Shown here piece after piece: positions 55,715 to 63,814 of a DNA stretch of 64,000 nt (positions within the stretch are counted from its first letter, which is position 1; every line of letters starts with the position of its first letter). The translations under genes and the position numbers were made by a program. This DNA is from Nostoc sp. CHAB 5824 (GTDB taxonomy: Bacteria > Cyanobacteriota > Cyanobacteriia > Cyanobacteriales > Nostocaceae): assembly GCF_020829665.1 (NCBI RefSeq), contig NZ_JAIVFT010000002.1:186001-250000 (forward strand). The letters are read 5' to 3'. The notes beneath the pieces are model-generated. The model saw only the letters and a program-made list of their open reading frames with translations. It made no database searches and had not been told where the DNA came from.

Positions 55715-56842
55715 ATGAATTACAAGCTATCACGTAGACGGTTTGGCCAACTGGCAGTTGGTGGAGCTGTAGTATCTGGGCTTAGTTATCTAAGTAACAA
55801 AGCCTTGGCGCAAACACCAAGTTTCAAAATTGTAGGTATAGGTTCTGGCTCTATCATCAGCACTGACCAAACAGTTATTCCAGAGGTAAATACTACTGAA
55901 TTAAATAGCACTGTCCAAAGCTTTGTATCCACAGATATTAAACCTGTAGGACTAGGACTTGTTTTGCAATCCTTGGTTTTGCAATCCTCAAGTACAGGAA
56001 AGGTTCAACTTCTAAGCCCACTACTCACCCAGATACTTGCCGAGAGCGGTACAGCTTTAGTAGAGTCTAATGAGACATTGAGTAGCTTCGCTGCTTTAAG
56101 CGATGGTACAATTGCCGACCTCGATACAGCTTTAGGAGAGGCTAATGGGATATTGAGTAGGTTGGGTTCTTTAAATGATGACACAGCTGGCGATCGCGTT
56201 ACACCTTTAGTAGAGGCTAACGAAACATTGAGTGGCTTCACTTCTTTAAGCGATGGCACACTTGTTGTAGCCGCCACTCCTGTTAGCACTAGTAGAAAAC
56301 AGGCGACACCTACTCGCATTACATTTTTGGGTACGCCTGTAAAAACTTTGCTCATCTCAGGACTGAAACAGAATCAACAGCTTGGGAGCTTGCTAGGCAC
56401 TAATGATGGACGACTCCTCGGTTTAGTAAATAAGAAGAACGGTACACCGCCAATTACATTGGTAGATATTAACCTTCAAACAGGAGAAATAAGTTCTATT
56501 AGTAAGATTAAATTTCCGAACGATGAGCGAGTCAGCAATCTAGCTCAGTGCCCAGATGGAAAACTCTATACCTCTTTAGTTGGATTAAATGGTGATACAA
56601 CTTTGGTGCAGCTAGATTCAAATCAAAAAAACCCGCTCAGACTGGCACAATTGAAATTTAATGGTCAAGCATGGAATAATGGCTTACAAAGCTTAGTTTG
56701 CTCTGCAACAGGTCAACTCCTTGCATTTGGAGCTATGAGGTATGAGACACCTAATGCTGTGTATAGCATAGATAAGAGCAGTGGAAACATGACTCGGCTA
56801 CAAGACTTTGATGCTGCCCAGATTACACTTACTCGTGGGTAA
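55715..56842 (+). CDS. Tat-exported protein with propeller-like C-terminal region
   Basis: 375 residues. The leader has SRRRFGQ at 6-12 followed by LAVGGAVVSGLSYLSNKALAQ, a standard twin-arginine signal with an ALA-Q cleavage site. Residues from about 115 to 190 form three 25-residue repeats (LVEANETLSGFTSLSDGT). The C-terminal part (LLGTNDGRLLGLV, LAQCPDGKLYTSLVG, SATGQLLAFG) looks like beta-propeller blades. The function is unknown. The position 68 bp after the oxidase gene and the shared terminator suggest one operon and a joint role outside the cytosol. Confidence 0.8.
   Translation: MNYKLSRRRFGQLAVGGAVVSGLSYLSNKALAQTPSFKIVGIGSGSIISTDQTVIPEVNTTELNSTVQSFVSTDIKPVGLGLVLQSLVLQSSSTGKVQLLSPLLTQILAESGTALVESNETLSSFAALSDGTIADLDTALGEANGILSRLGSLNDDTAGDRVTPLVEANETLSGFTSLSDGTLVVAATPVSTSRKQATPTRITFLGTPVKTLLISGLKQNQQLGSLLGTNDGRLLGLVNKKNGTPPITLVDINLQTGEISSISKIKFPNDERVSNLAQCPDGKLYTSLVGLNGDTTLVQLDSNQKNPLRLAQLKFNGQAWNNGLQSLVCSATGQLLAFGAMRYETPNAVYSIDKSSGNMTRLQDFDAAQITLTRG
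56050..56274 (+). repeat. Three 75 bp tandem repeats inside the Tat-protein gene
   Basis: TTTAG(T/G)AGAG(T/G)CTAA recurs at 56056, 56131 and 56206, exactly 75 bp apart. The middle copy is the most diverged. A GCGATCGCG HIP1 word lies in the second linker. Confidence 0.85.
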
Positions 56843-57006
56843 AAGGGATTTTGACTTTTCACGGGATGTGAAAAAGGTCATTTTGAGGCTTTCCCAAGCT
56901 CTAATTTTTCCATAGATTATTCTCGTTAAGTCAAGTTTATTGAGAATAAACTGTGGAAAAAGCCACGCTCTTTCAGCGATTGAGGCGATATCTAGCAAAA
57001 AATGCC

Positions 57007-57035
57007 AAGCCCTCGTCTTACCTTGAGGGCTTTTT
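57007..57035 (+). terminator. Rho-independent terminator of the copper oxidase operon
   Basis: AAGCCCTC pairs with GAGGGCTT around GTCTTACCTT and is followed by further T residues (TTTTTATT). It lies about 165 bp after the Tat-protein stop. Confidence 0.85.
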
Positions 57036-57058
57036 ATTGGCATTGATTGGTACACCTT

Positions 57059-57188
57059 CAATACGGTTCTAAGATTCCCCCGCCTGCGGCGACCCCCTTA
57101 AAAAGGGGGTAAGGAGCAGAAAAGCCCCCCTTAAAAAGGGGGGTTGGGGGGATCTTCGAGAGATAAACATGTTAACCGAACCGTATTG
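57059..57188. mobile_element. MITE-like element with 11 bp perfect TIRs and 10 bp target duplication
   Basis: CAATACGGTTC (57059-57069) is the exact reverse complement of GAACCGTATTG (57178-57188). The element is flanked on both sides by GGTACACCTT (57049-57058 and 57189-57198), an exact 10 bp direct repeat. The 130 bp body contains CCCCCTTAAAAAGGGGG and CCCCCCTTAAAAAGGGGGG palindromes and no open frame. The intact ends and duplication argue for transposition in trans by a transposase encoded elsewhere. Confidence 0.85.
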
Positions 57189-57250
57189 GGTACACCTTAT
57201 TATTAAGAGTATTTTGAGTATTTTAATCGATTGACAAAAGGCGCTTTATT

Positions 57251-58213
57251 CTAACCTATCGCAGATGCATCTTCCTCATCTTTGCTACTCCCGACTGCCC
57301 TTTCCCTAAGAAACGCATCAAATGTAAACCTATCCGGCAACGAAGTTTGTGCGCCTGATTTTGTCGTCGCTAAAGCACCCGCTGCTGCACCCCAAATAAC
57401 TGCCTGGTGTAAAGAAAGTCCTTCAAAAAGTGCTGCCGTTAAGCCGCTATTAAAAGCATCGCCAGCAGCTACTGTGTCAACCGTATGAACTGGAAATGCG
57501 GGTACAAAAAACTTTTCCTCAGCAGTGGCGCAAAAAACACCTTTAGCACCCAGTTTGACGATCGCACATTTCACACCCCTTTGTAATAAAACTCCAGCTG
57601 CTTTGGCTGCAAGTTCTTCTCCATCGACAGAAAAACCCACTAACTGCGCTGCTTCAACTTCATTCGGTGTAATAATGTCCACTAACGGGTAAAGTTCATC
57701 TGGGAAATCAGATTGTGCGGGTGCAGGGTCGAGAATTACCGTTATTTTGGCTTTTCTTGCTGCTTTAGCAGCTGCAACCACAGCAGTAATAGGAATTTCT
57801 AATTGTAAAAGCACTGCTGTTGCTTCTGGTAATAAGTGGGACAATCGTTCTACATCTTCTTGATTAACACACCCATTTGCACCTGGAATTACAATAATTT
57901 GATTTTCACCAGCATGATTTACGGCAATGATGGCGACACCAGAACTAACAGTTTCATCCACGAATATATTGTCAATCTGCACACTCGATGCTTGTAAATT
58001 GTTGACAAGTTCCACACCAAAATCGTCTGCACCTATACGCCCCACCATTTGGGTAGGAATTCCCAATCTTGCTAATGCTACGGCTTGATTAGCTCCTTTT
58101 CCTCCCGAAACTTTAAAAAAGTCTTCTCCTAGCAACGTTTCTCCGGCAACTGGCAACCGGGGTGTTGTTGCTACCAAGTCTATATTTATGCTGCCGAAGA
58201 CGATAATGCTCAT
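57251..58213 (-). CDS. rbsK: Ribokinase
   Basis: ATP-dependent phosphorylation of D-ribose to ribose-5-phosphate; PfkB fold. 320 residues, normal for RbsK. Motifs: FGSINIDLVATTPRLPVAGET, GGKGANQAVALARLG, and the anion-hole and catalytic base region VDTVAAGDAFNSGL, where the usual GAGD is AAGD. Downstream GAAAGALATTKSGAQTSLP is typical of ribokinases. The C-terminal tail SKDEEDASAIG is an extra acidic extension. No ribose transporter is adjacent. Confidence 0.93.
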   Translation of the reverse strand: MSIIVFGSINIDLVATTPRLPVAGETLLGEDFFKVSGGKGANQAVALARLGIPTQMVGRIGADDFGVELVNNLQASSVQIDNIFVDETVSSGVAIIAVNHAGENQIIVIPGANGCVNQEDVERLSHLLPEATAVLLQLEIPITAVVAAAKAARKAKITVILDPAPAQSDFPDELYPLVDIITPNEVEAAQLVGFSVDGEELAAKAAGVLLQRGVKCAIVKLGAKGVFCATAEEKFFVPAFPVHTVDTVAAGDAFNSGLTAALFEGLSLHQAVIWGAAAGALATTKSGAQTSLPDRFTFDAFLRERAVGSSKDEEDASAIG

Positions 58214-58263
58214 GATGCTTGTTTTTTCGGAGGTAATTTTACTCTGTTAATGGCAAAATATTC

Positions 58264-59958
58264 TCAGTCATTTAATTCCATCAATTCTTTTGTTTTCAAA
58301 TCAGCGGCTACAGGTAGAGAACATTCTTGAATCTGAGGAGAGATAGAGTAAATGGCATCTGTCGTTGTTTCAAAACAATTTGATAACCCAATTGTTTTTA
58401 GCAATCCTGTGCGTTCTAATAGTTGTTGGACTTCGGGTTGTAAACCTGTGAGAATTAGGCGGCAATTGTGCCGTTCCAAGTCATGGTAAATATCCTCTAA
58501 GGCTACTAACCCAGTTGTGTCCATATTTGGCACAAACCGTAACCGGAGAATTAAATATTTTACTTCCGGTTCATCGCGGAGGAAGGTAGCAAACCGTTCA
58601 GCAGCACCAAAAAATACGGGGCCATCTACGCGATAAACGGCAATTTCTTTACCTAATTCCAGAGGAGTACCAGGGGGAAATACTTCGGTTTCAGGTATTT
58701 TGACTAGGCTTAAATCGCTCATCCGTTTGATGAACAATGCTCCGGCTGCAATCAATCCTACTTCTACAGCGAGAACTAAGTCAAACAAGATTGTTACTAG
58801 CCAGGTGAGAATCATCACTGCAAAGTCAGAGTAAGTAGCACGCATCAATAAACCAATGGCTTCCCACTCAATCATCCGCACGCTAACCACCATTAAAATA
58901 CCAGCAAGTGCTGCTAAAGGAATCTGTGCTGCTAGGGGTGCTAAAGTTAAAACAATAATGGCTAAGGCAACGCCGTGAATTACTCCAGATAGTCGGGTTT
59001 TGCCGCCCGAACGGACATTGACAACAGTCCGAGCGATCGCACCTGTTGCGGGTATGCCACCAAAAAATGGGACAATGATATTTGCCAACCCTTGACCAAT
59101 TAATTCGCGATCGCTATTGTGTTTTTCGCTCACTGTCATCCCATCAGCCACAACCGCCGACAGCAACGATTCAATACTTCCCAGTGCTGCCATTGCCAAA
59201 GCCGGATTAATCAGTTCTCGAATCAAGCCAAAATTACTCCAGTGGGGAATACCTTGGGGCATCGGTAAAGATTGCGGAATGCTGCCAATTGTGGGTACAT
59301 CCAGATGGAAATAAGCAGCGATGGCTGTTGCCAACACCAACCCCATTAAAGAACCCGGTATTGTAGAATTAATCCTAGGCCACAAAACCGTGGTTGCAAT
59401 CACCACTATTGCCAACCCAACAGCAGCCCAATTTAAAGCTTCTACATGAGTTAGACTTTGCCAAAGTCCCGGCGCAAAATGTTCACTGCGTGGTAGTTGT
59501 AAACCAAAGAAATTATTTAATTGACCACAAAATATAATCACGGCAATACCATTAGTAAAGCCTGCCGTCACTGGATAGGGAATAAACTTCACTAGCTGTC
59601 CAAGTTTGGCAACCCCCAAGGCAATCTGGATAATCCCAGCCATCACCCCAGCAATCCAAACTTTCTCAATGCCGTACTTGGCGACAATTCCCACCAAAAC
59701 CACAGCCATTGCACCTGTTGGCCCTGTAATCTGTACTGACGAACCACCAAAAAGTGCCGCTACAATGCCCGCTACAATAGCGGTGTAAAGCCCAGCTTTT
59801 GGTTCTACTCCACTTGCCACCGCAAAGGCTAAAGCTAAAGGCAAGGCTACCACTGCTGCTGTCAACCCTCCCGTCAAATCGCCACGCAGTCCACTAAACA
59901 AGCGACTCAGACGCTGTGGTTCTTCGAGGATATTAGATATTGCCATATTCCGTTTCAA
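58264..59958 (-). CDS. SulP family inorganic anion transporter with STAS domain
   Basis: 564 residues: a 14-helix-type SLC26/SulP membrane domain (GLRGDLTGGLTAAVVALPLALAFAVASG, QITGPTGAMAVVL) and a C-terminal STAS domain (GPVFFGAAERFATFL, PNMDTTGLVALEDIY). Family members carry sulfate or bicarbonate; cyanobacterial BicA is a Na+/HCO3- symporter. The TGPTGAM motif and overall sequence differ from what I recall of BicA, so substrate assignment is left open. It lies 50 bp upstream of rbsK on the same strand. The STAS domain may mediate regulation at the cytosolic face. Confidence 0.92.
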   Translation of the reverse strand: MKRNMAISNILEEPQRLSRLFSGLRGDLTGGLTAAVVALPLALAFAVASGVEPKAGLYTAIVAGIVAALFGGSSVQITGPTGAMAVVLVGIVAKYGIEKVWIAGVMAGIIQIALGVAKLGQLVKFIPYPVTAGFTNGIAVIIFCGQLNNFFGLQLPRSEHFAPGLWQSLTHVEALNWAAVGLAIVVIATTVLWPRINSTIPGSLMGLVLATAIAAYFHLDVPTIGSIPQSLPMPQGIPHWSNFGLIRELINPALAMAALGSIESLLSAVVADGMTVSEKHNSDRELIGQGLANIIVPFFGGIPATGAIARTVVNVRSGGKTRLSGVIHGVALAIIVLTLAPLAAQIPLAALAGILMVVSVRMIEWEAIGLLMRATYSDFAVMILTWLVTILFDLVLAVEVGLIAAGALFIKRMSDLSLVKIPETEVFPPGTPLELGKEIAVYRVDGPVFFGAAERFATFLRDEPEVKYLILRLRFVPNMDTTGLVALEDIYHDLERHNCRLILTGLQPEVQQLLERTGLLKTIGLSNCFETTTDAIYSISPQIQECSLPVAADLKTKELMELND

Positions 59959-60113
59959 CTCTCATACAAACTGTGTTGATGCACAGATAGATATCACATG
60001 ATATCCGAGCAATTAAGCATAATGCCCGGAACCTCAAAAAGCCTGGGGCGAAAAGCCCTTTCATTATAGACATCTCCGAAAAAAGTCAAAATTATATTGT
60101 GATTAACTTGTAG

Positions 60114-60271
60114 CGTGCAGTCTTGAAGAATCCGCCCATTTGGGTTTTAAATGAAGCTACCTCGGCGGTGGATAATTAGACATAAGCGGCAATCTAGCGA
60201 TCGCTCAAACGGATTACAGTAAATAGAACTACAATTGCGTTCGCGTAGCGTACCGTAGGTAATCGCTCATC
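60114..60271 (+). pseudogene. Duplicated 136 bp fragment of the downstream ABC transporter gene
   Basis: Matches 61862-61997 of the ABC gene base for base with about 16 substitutions (roughly 88% by eye) and one 22 bp insertion at 60240-60261. The parent region covers Walker B ([10 protein letters not shown]) to IAIAHR. The fragment has stop codons (GATAATTAG) and cannot make protein. It is a partial gene duplication placed just before the gene it came from, or it came from a close paralogue. Confidence 0.88.
60240..60261. repeat. 22 bp palindromic repeat inserted in a HIP1 site
   Basis: TTCGCGTAGCGTACCGTAGGTA interrupts ATTGCG/ATCGCTCATC, which in the parent gene is one intact GCGATCGC. The inserted words (GCGTAGCGTACCGTAGG) are of the same kind as the repeats at 2520 and 13800. 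The empty site is visible in the parent copy. Confidence 0.8.
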
Positions 60272-60328
60272 TTCAGACTCAGGGCTTTATTCTGTGTTAA
60301 TATCAACTGCACGAAACCGCAAAAAGCC

Positions 60329-62137
60329 GTGGCTACTGTATTAAAATCTCATCGGGCATCAAGAAGGCGTAAACATTCAACGCATCCTCTCCAGCGCTTG
60401 CTTGAGTATGGACACCAGTATCGTAAACAAATTTGGCTGGCGACTACTTTTTCTACCCTCAATAAATTCTTCGACTTGGCACCACCCGGCTTAATTGGCG
60501 TCGCGGTGGATGTGGTAGTTAAGCAGCAGGATTCCATAATTGCACAGTTAGGGGTACGCGATGTCTTTCAACAATTTTTGATTATTTCCTTCCTGACTGT
60601 GATCATTTGGATACTAGAATCTATTTTTGAGTACGCCTACGCTCGACTTTGGCGTAATTTGGCTCAGAATATTCAGCATGACTTGCGTTTGGATGCATAC
60701 AAACATTTGCAAGAGTTGGAATTGGCTTATTTTGAAGAACGCAGCACTGGCGGTTTAATGTCTATCCTCAGTGATGATATTAACCAATTAGAGCGGTTTT
60801 TAGATGGGGGAGCCAATGATATCATCCAAGTTTCCGCAACTGTTTTAATTATTGGCGCTGCTTTCTTTATTTTGGCTCCTAGTGTAGCGTGGATGGCTTT
60901 ATCACCAATGCCATTTATCCTCTGGGGTTCCTTTGCTTATCAACGATTACTTGCACCTCGCTACGCCGAAGTACGAGAAAAGGTAGGTTTCCTTAATTCG
61001 CGTTTGTCAAACAATATCAGCGGAATTACTACTATTAAAAGTTTCACATCTGAAGCTTATGAAGCCTCTCGTCTGGAATTAGATAGTGAAGCTTATCGCC
61101 GGAGTAACTCTAAAGCAATTACTCTTTCTGCTGCTTTTGTGCCGTTAATTCGGATGCTAATTTTGGTGGGTTTTACGGCATTACTTTTGTATGGTGGAAT
61201 GGCAGCAGTTTCTGGAAAAATGTCTGTAGGTACTTACAGCGTATTAGTGTTTTTAATCCAGCGCTTGCTGTGGCCTTTAACTAGATTAGGCGAAACATTT
61301 GACCAATATCAAAGGGCAATGGCTTCTACTAATCGAGTCATGAATTTATTAGATACTCCTATCGCCATTCATACAGGTGATGTATCGTTACCTGTGAATG
61401 AAGTGCGCGGTGAAGTGCAATTTAAAAATGTTTATTTTGCTTATCAAGATAGATTTCCAGTTATTAAAAATCTGTCTTTGGATATTCCGGCGGGGAAAAC
61501 CATTGCAATTGTAGGTTCAACAGGTTCTGGTAAAAGCACTTTAGTCAAACTTTTGTTGCGGTTATACGAAGTGCAAACGGGAAGCATTACTCTTGATGGC
61601 ATTGATTTGCAAAGTTTGAATTTGCAAGATTTACGGCGCTGTATTGGTTTAGTGAGTCAAGATGTCTTTCTATTTCATGGCACTGTAGCAGAGAATATTG
61701 CTTATGGTAGCTTTGAGAATACAGAGCAAGAAATTATCACGGCGGCGAAGATAGCCGAGGCGCACGAATTTATTATTGATCTGCCCCAAGGTTATGAGAC
61801 AATTGTGGGGGAAAGAGGACAAAAGTTATCTGGTGGACAAAGACAACGGATTGCGATCGCCCGTGCAGTCTTGAAAAATCCCCCCATTCTGATTTTAGAT
61901 GAAGCTACCTCAGCAGTGGATAATGAAACAGAAGCAGCAATCCAGCGATCGCTCGAACGGATTACAGTAGATAGAACTACAATTGCGATCGCTCATCGTC
62001 TTTCCACCATCCGCAATGCCGATTGCATTTATGTCATGGAACATGGGAAATTAGTAGAGTCGGGAACCCATGAGCAATTGCTGGAGAAAGATGGTATTTA
62101 TTCTAGTCTCTGGCGTGTACAGTCAGGTTTGAGATAA
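60329..62137 (+). CDS. ABC transporter, fused permease and ATPase (exporter type)
   Basis: 602 residues, GTG start at 60329; no in-frame ATG precedes it. The six-helix domain has the [24 protein letters not shown] segment typical of MsbA/lipid-type exporters. The nucleotide-binding domain has Walker [10 protein letters not shown] near 396-404, Q-loop [10 protein letters not shown], signature [14 protein letters not shown] near 500, Walker [13 protein letters not shown] and H-loop IAIAHRLST. It resembles the exporter at 33150 in architecture but is not its immediate duplicate. The substrate is unknown. The promoter region includes a broken copy of its own 3' part. Confidence 0.94.
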   Translation: MATVLKSHRASRRRKHSTHPLQRLLEYGHQYRKQIWLATTFSTLNKFFDLAPPGLIGVAVDVVVKQQDSIIAQLGVRDVFQQFLIISFLTVIIWILESIFEYAYARLWRNLAQNIQHDLRLDAYKHLQELELAYFEERSTGGLMSILSDDINQLERFLDGGANDIIQVSATVLIIGAAFFILAPSVAWMALSPMPFILWGSFAYQRLLAPRYAEVREKVGFLNSRLSNNISGITTIKSFTSEAYEASRLELDSEAYRRSNSKAITLSAAFVPLIRMLILVGFTALLLYGGMAAVSGKMSVGTYSVLVFLIQRLLWPLTRLGETFDQYQRAMASTNRVMNLLDTPIAIHTGDVSLPVNEVRGEVQFKNVYFAYQDRFPVIKNLSLDIPAGKTIAIVGSTGSGKSTLVKLLLRLYEVQTGSITLDGIDLQSLNLQDLRRCIGLVSQDVFLFHGTVAENIAYGSFENTEQEIITAAKIAEAHEFIIDLPQGYETIVGERGQKLSGGQRQRIAIARAVLKNPPILILDEATSAVDNETEAAIQRSLERITVDRTTIAIAHRLSTIRNADCIYVMEHGKLVESGTHEQLLEKDGIYSSLWRVQSGLR

Positions 62138-62176
62138 CTTTCGCGCAAAGTTTTGTGTCTTCATTACGAATTATTT

Positions 62177-62605
62177 ATGTTTTTTGGTAATAGTCAACCA
62201 GAATCAGGTGATACTAAGTGGCGTCGCCAGTTGGATAAATTTGTGAAAGCAAATCAGCAAGAATTGGCGGCGCTGTTTTGGGGATTGTGGTTAGCAAATG
62301 GTGACAGTCAGGGTACTATTGGTATTGATTTGCAACCAACGCCGCATTTTGTTTATTGTCCGAAAGAGCAGATAGAAAATTTAAATATTAGAGTTGAAAA
62401 TCGGCTTCAAGAAATTTTGGGAATTGTCGAGAATCATAAGCCGGAAGTGGAAGTTGTGATGATTGGGATTGGGAAGGGTGAAATTAAGTTAATTCAGTTT
62501 GCACCGGAACCAGCGCCACCGATTTGTTTTGAAAAAGTTGGGAAGGATGTGGATGGGTTGTTGGATGTGCTGGAAGAGAGGATGAGGGAGGAGATTGTTT
62601 TTTAA
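62177..62605 (+). CDS. CcmS-like conserved cyanobacterial protein
   Basis: 142 residues from the ATG at 62177; a start eight codons upstream is less likely. Features: KWRRQLDKFVKANQQELAALFWGLW, IGIDLQPTPHFVYCP, the hydrophobic strand EVVMIGIGKGEIKLIQF and APPICFEKV, then an acidic helix. These resemble a cyanobacterial family recently linked to beta-carboxysome assembly under the name CcmS. The link is from memory of the sequence pattern and should be treated as tentative. It follows the ABC gene by 39 bp on the same strand. Confidence 0.6.
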   Translation: MFFGNSQPESGDTKWRRQLDKFVKANQQELAALFWGLWLANGDSQGTIGIDLQPTPHFVYCPKEQIENLNIRVENRLQEILGIVENHKPEVEVVMIGIGKGEIKLIQFAPEPAPPICFEKVGKDVDGLLDVLEERMREEIVF

Positions 62606-62650
62606 CGCAGAGGGACGCGGAGGGAAGCGCAGAGGTACGCAAAGGAAGAG
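62604..62650. repeat. ACGCAGAGG/ACGCGGAGG repeat
   Basis: ACGCAGAGGGACGCGGAGGGAAGCGCAGAGGTACGCA, a very common dispersed repeat of cyanobacterial chromosomes, starts at the stop codon of the CcmS-like gene and separates it from the convergent HEAT gene. Confidence 0.75.
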
Positions 62651-62671
62651 AAAGAATTCTGCGCTTATTGT

Positions 62672-63814
62672 TTAGTTGATTGCTTCGTAGAAGTCTGGGT
62701 AAGTTAGATTTTCGGCACAATGCCAGATAATATTAAATACGGCTTCATAGCGATATGAATTGTTTTTGTAAAACTGTTTACTTAGATAGTCTTTTAGCGT
62801 TATGACTACTTGTAATAGATGTTCCCTTTGGAGTATTTTTGTTAAACTATCAGCTATATCCAAAAGACAGAATTCATAAGATAGCTGAACGGTGGCGTTG
62901 TTGTTGAAACAGTTTTTATTGTCATCATCTTGTTGAAAGATTTGAATAAATTCGATCAGAGTAGGAATAACTTCGTTGAGCTTCTGTTTTACCAATTTAT
63001 TTCCTGAATCAAGTTGTTCTAAATTTTGAATTGCATCCATCAAGATTGATTCATATTGATACGGATTGCTTTCCCGTATTTGGCATAAAGTAGCGATCGC
63101 CTTTGGATTACCAGGATCAATTTTCACTAGGTTTTCGGCTGCATACAAACGTCGCCATTCATCTTGAGTGGTTTCAAGTATCTGAGATAACGTGCTAAGT
63201 ACCACTTTGTTACCAGGATCTAATTCTCCCAGGTGGAAAGCAGCCCTACGAAGTAAACATTCATCCTGAGACGTTTGAATCCTCTCCAATAGAGCCGGGA
63301 TCGCTATTTTATTACCTGGATCAATTTTTCCTAAACTCTCAACTGCATCGCATAATAGGTAATCATCTTTAGTCGAGGCGATTAACTCGATTAAAGTTAC
63401 AATTGCCGCTTCATTATCAGCACCAAAAAGCCCTAAGTTCTGCACTGCTAGGCTGAGATAAGAATGATTATTAGCAGTCCTAATCAGCTGAACTAGAGCA
63501 TTAATTGCAAGTTGATTACTGGGGTCGATTTGCGATAGAGTTTTAGTTGCTCCCTGCGCGATATACTGGGCATCATCTGGATGTTTTGGGGATTGACCCA
63601 GATTTTTAACTAGCTCGAATAGGACATTAATTGCAATTTGATTATTAGAGTCTACTTGTAGAAGACTTTTAGCAGCTTGCAAACGTTCGTCATCAAACTG
63701 AAAGGTTTCAAGTGTTTTGGATAAAGTAGCGATCGCAGCTTTATTTACTGGCTCAATTTCCAGCAGATATCTAGCCGGGCGATTTATAACCTCAGTAACT
63801 CCCATTAATGCCAA
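62672..63814 (-). CDS. HEAT-repeat protein, downstream part of a frameshift-split gene
   Basis: 380 codons of PBS-lyase/HEAT-type helical repeats with the phrase DPGNKxAIxxLxxLI recurring roughly every 35-45 residues, followed by a helical C-terminal region (about 290-380) without the repeat. The nominal start (TTG at 63814) lies inside a repeat, so the real protein is longer. Adding one base to the run of four T at 63816-63819 joins this frame to the one continuing to the window edge (GTLDPGNKK then LALMGVTEVI). Such HEAT arrays are often the C-terminal sensors of NACHT/STAND NTPases in Nostoc; the N-terminus is outside the window. Confidence 0.75.
   Translation of the reverse strand: MALMGVTEVINRPARYLLEIEPVNKAAIATLSKTLETFQFDDERLQAAKSLLQVDSNNQIAINVLFELVKNLGQSPKHPDDAQYIAQGATKTLSQIDPSNQLAINALVQLIRTANNHSYLSLAVQNLGLFGADNEAAIVTLIELIASTKDDYLLCDAVESLGKIDPGNKIAIPALLERIQTSQDECLLRRAAFHLGELDPGNKVVLSTLSQILETTQDEWRRLYAAENLVKIDPGNPKAIATLCQIRESNPYQYESILMDAIQNLEQLDSGNKLVKQKLNEVIPTLIEFIQIFQQDDDNKNCFNNNATVQLSYEFCLLDIADSLTKILQREHLLQVVITLKDYLSKQFYKNNSYRYEAVFNIIWHCAENLTYPDFYEAIN

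Larger units (their letters stand above)
56843..57250. other. Intergenic region with a terminator and a MITE-like element
   Basis: 408 bp between the convergent Tat-protein and ribokinase genes. It holds the terminator at 57007-57035 and the 130 bp element at 57059-57188. No gene. Confidence 0.65.
59959..60328. other. Intergenic region with an ABC-gene fragment
   Basis: 370 bp between divergent SulP and ABC transporter genes. It contains a GGGGC-GAAAA-GCCC hairpin near 60045 and the duplicated fragment at 60114-60271. Promoters for both genes must be here. Confidence 0.6.

Noticed and set aside
58264-59958. Naming the SulP protein BicA
   Set aside because: Shares family architecture, but the motifs I recall from BicA differ and cyanobacteria carry several SulP types; substrate left open.
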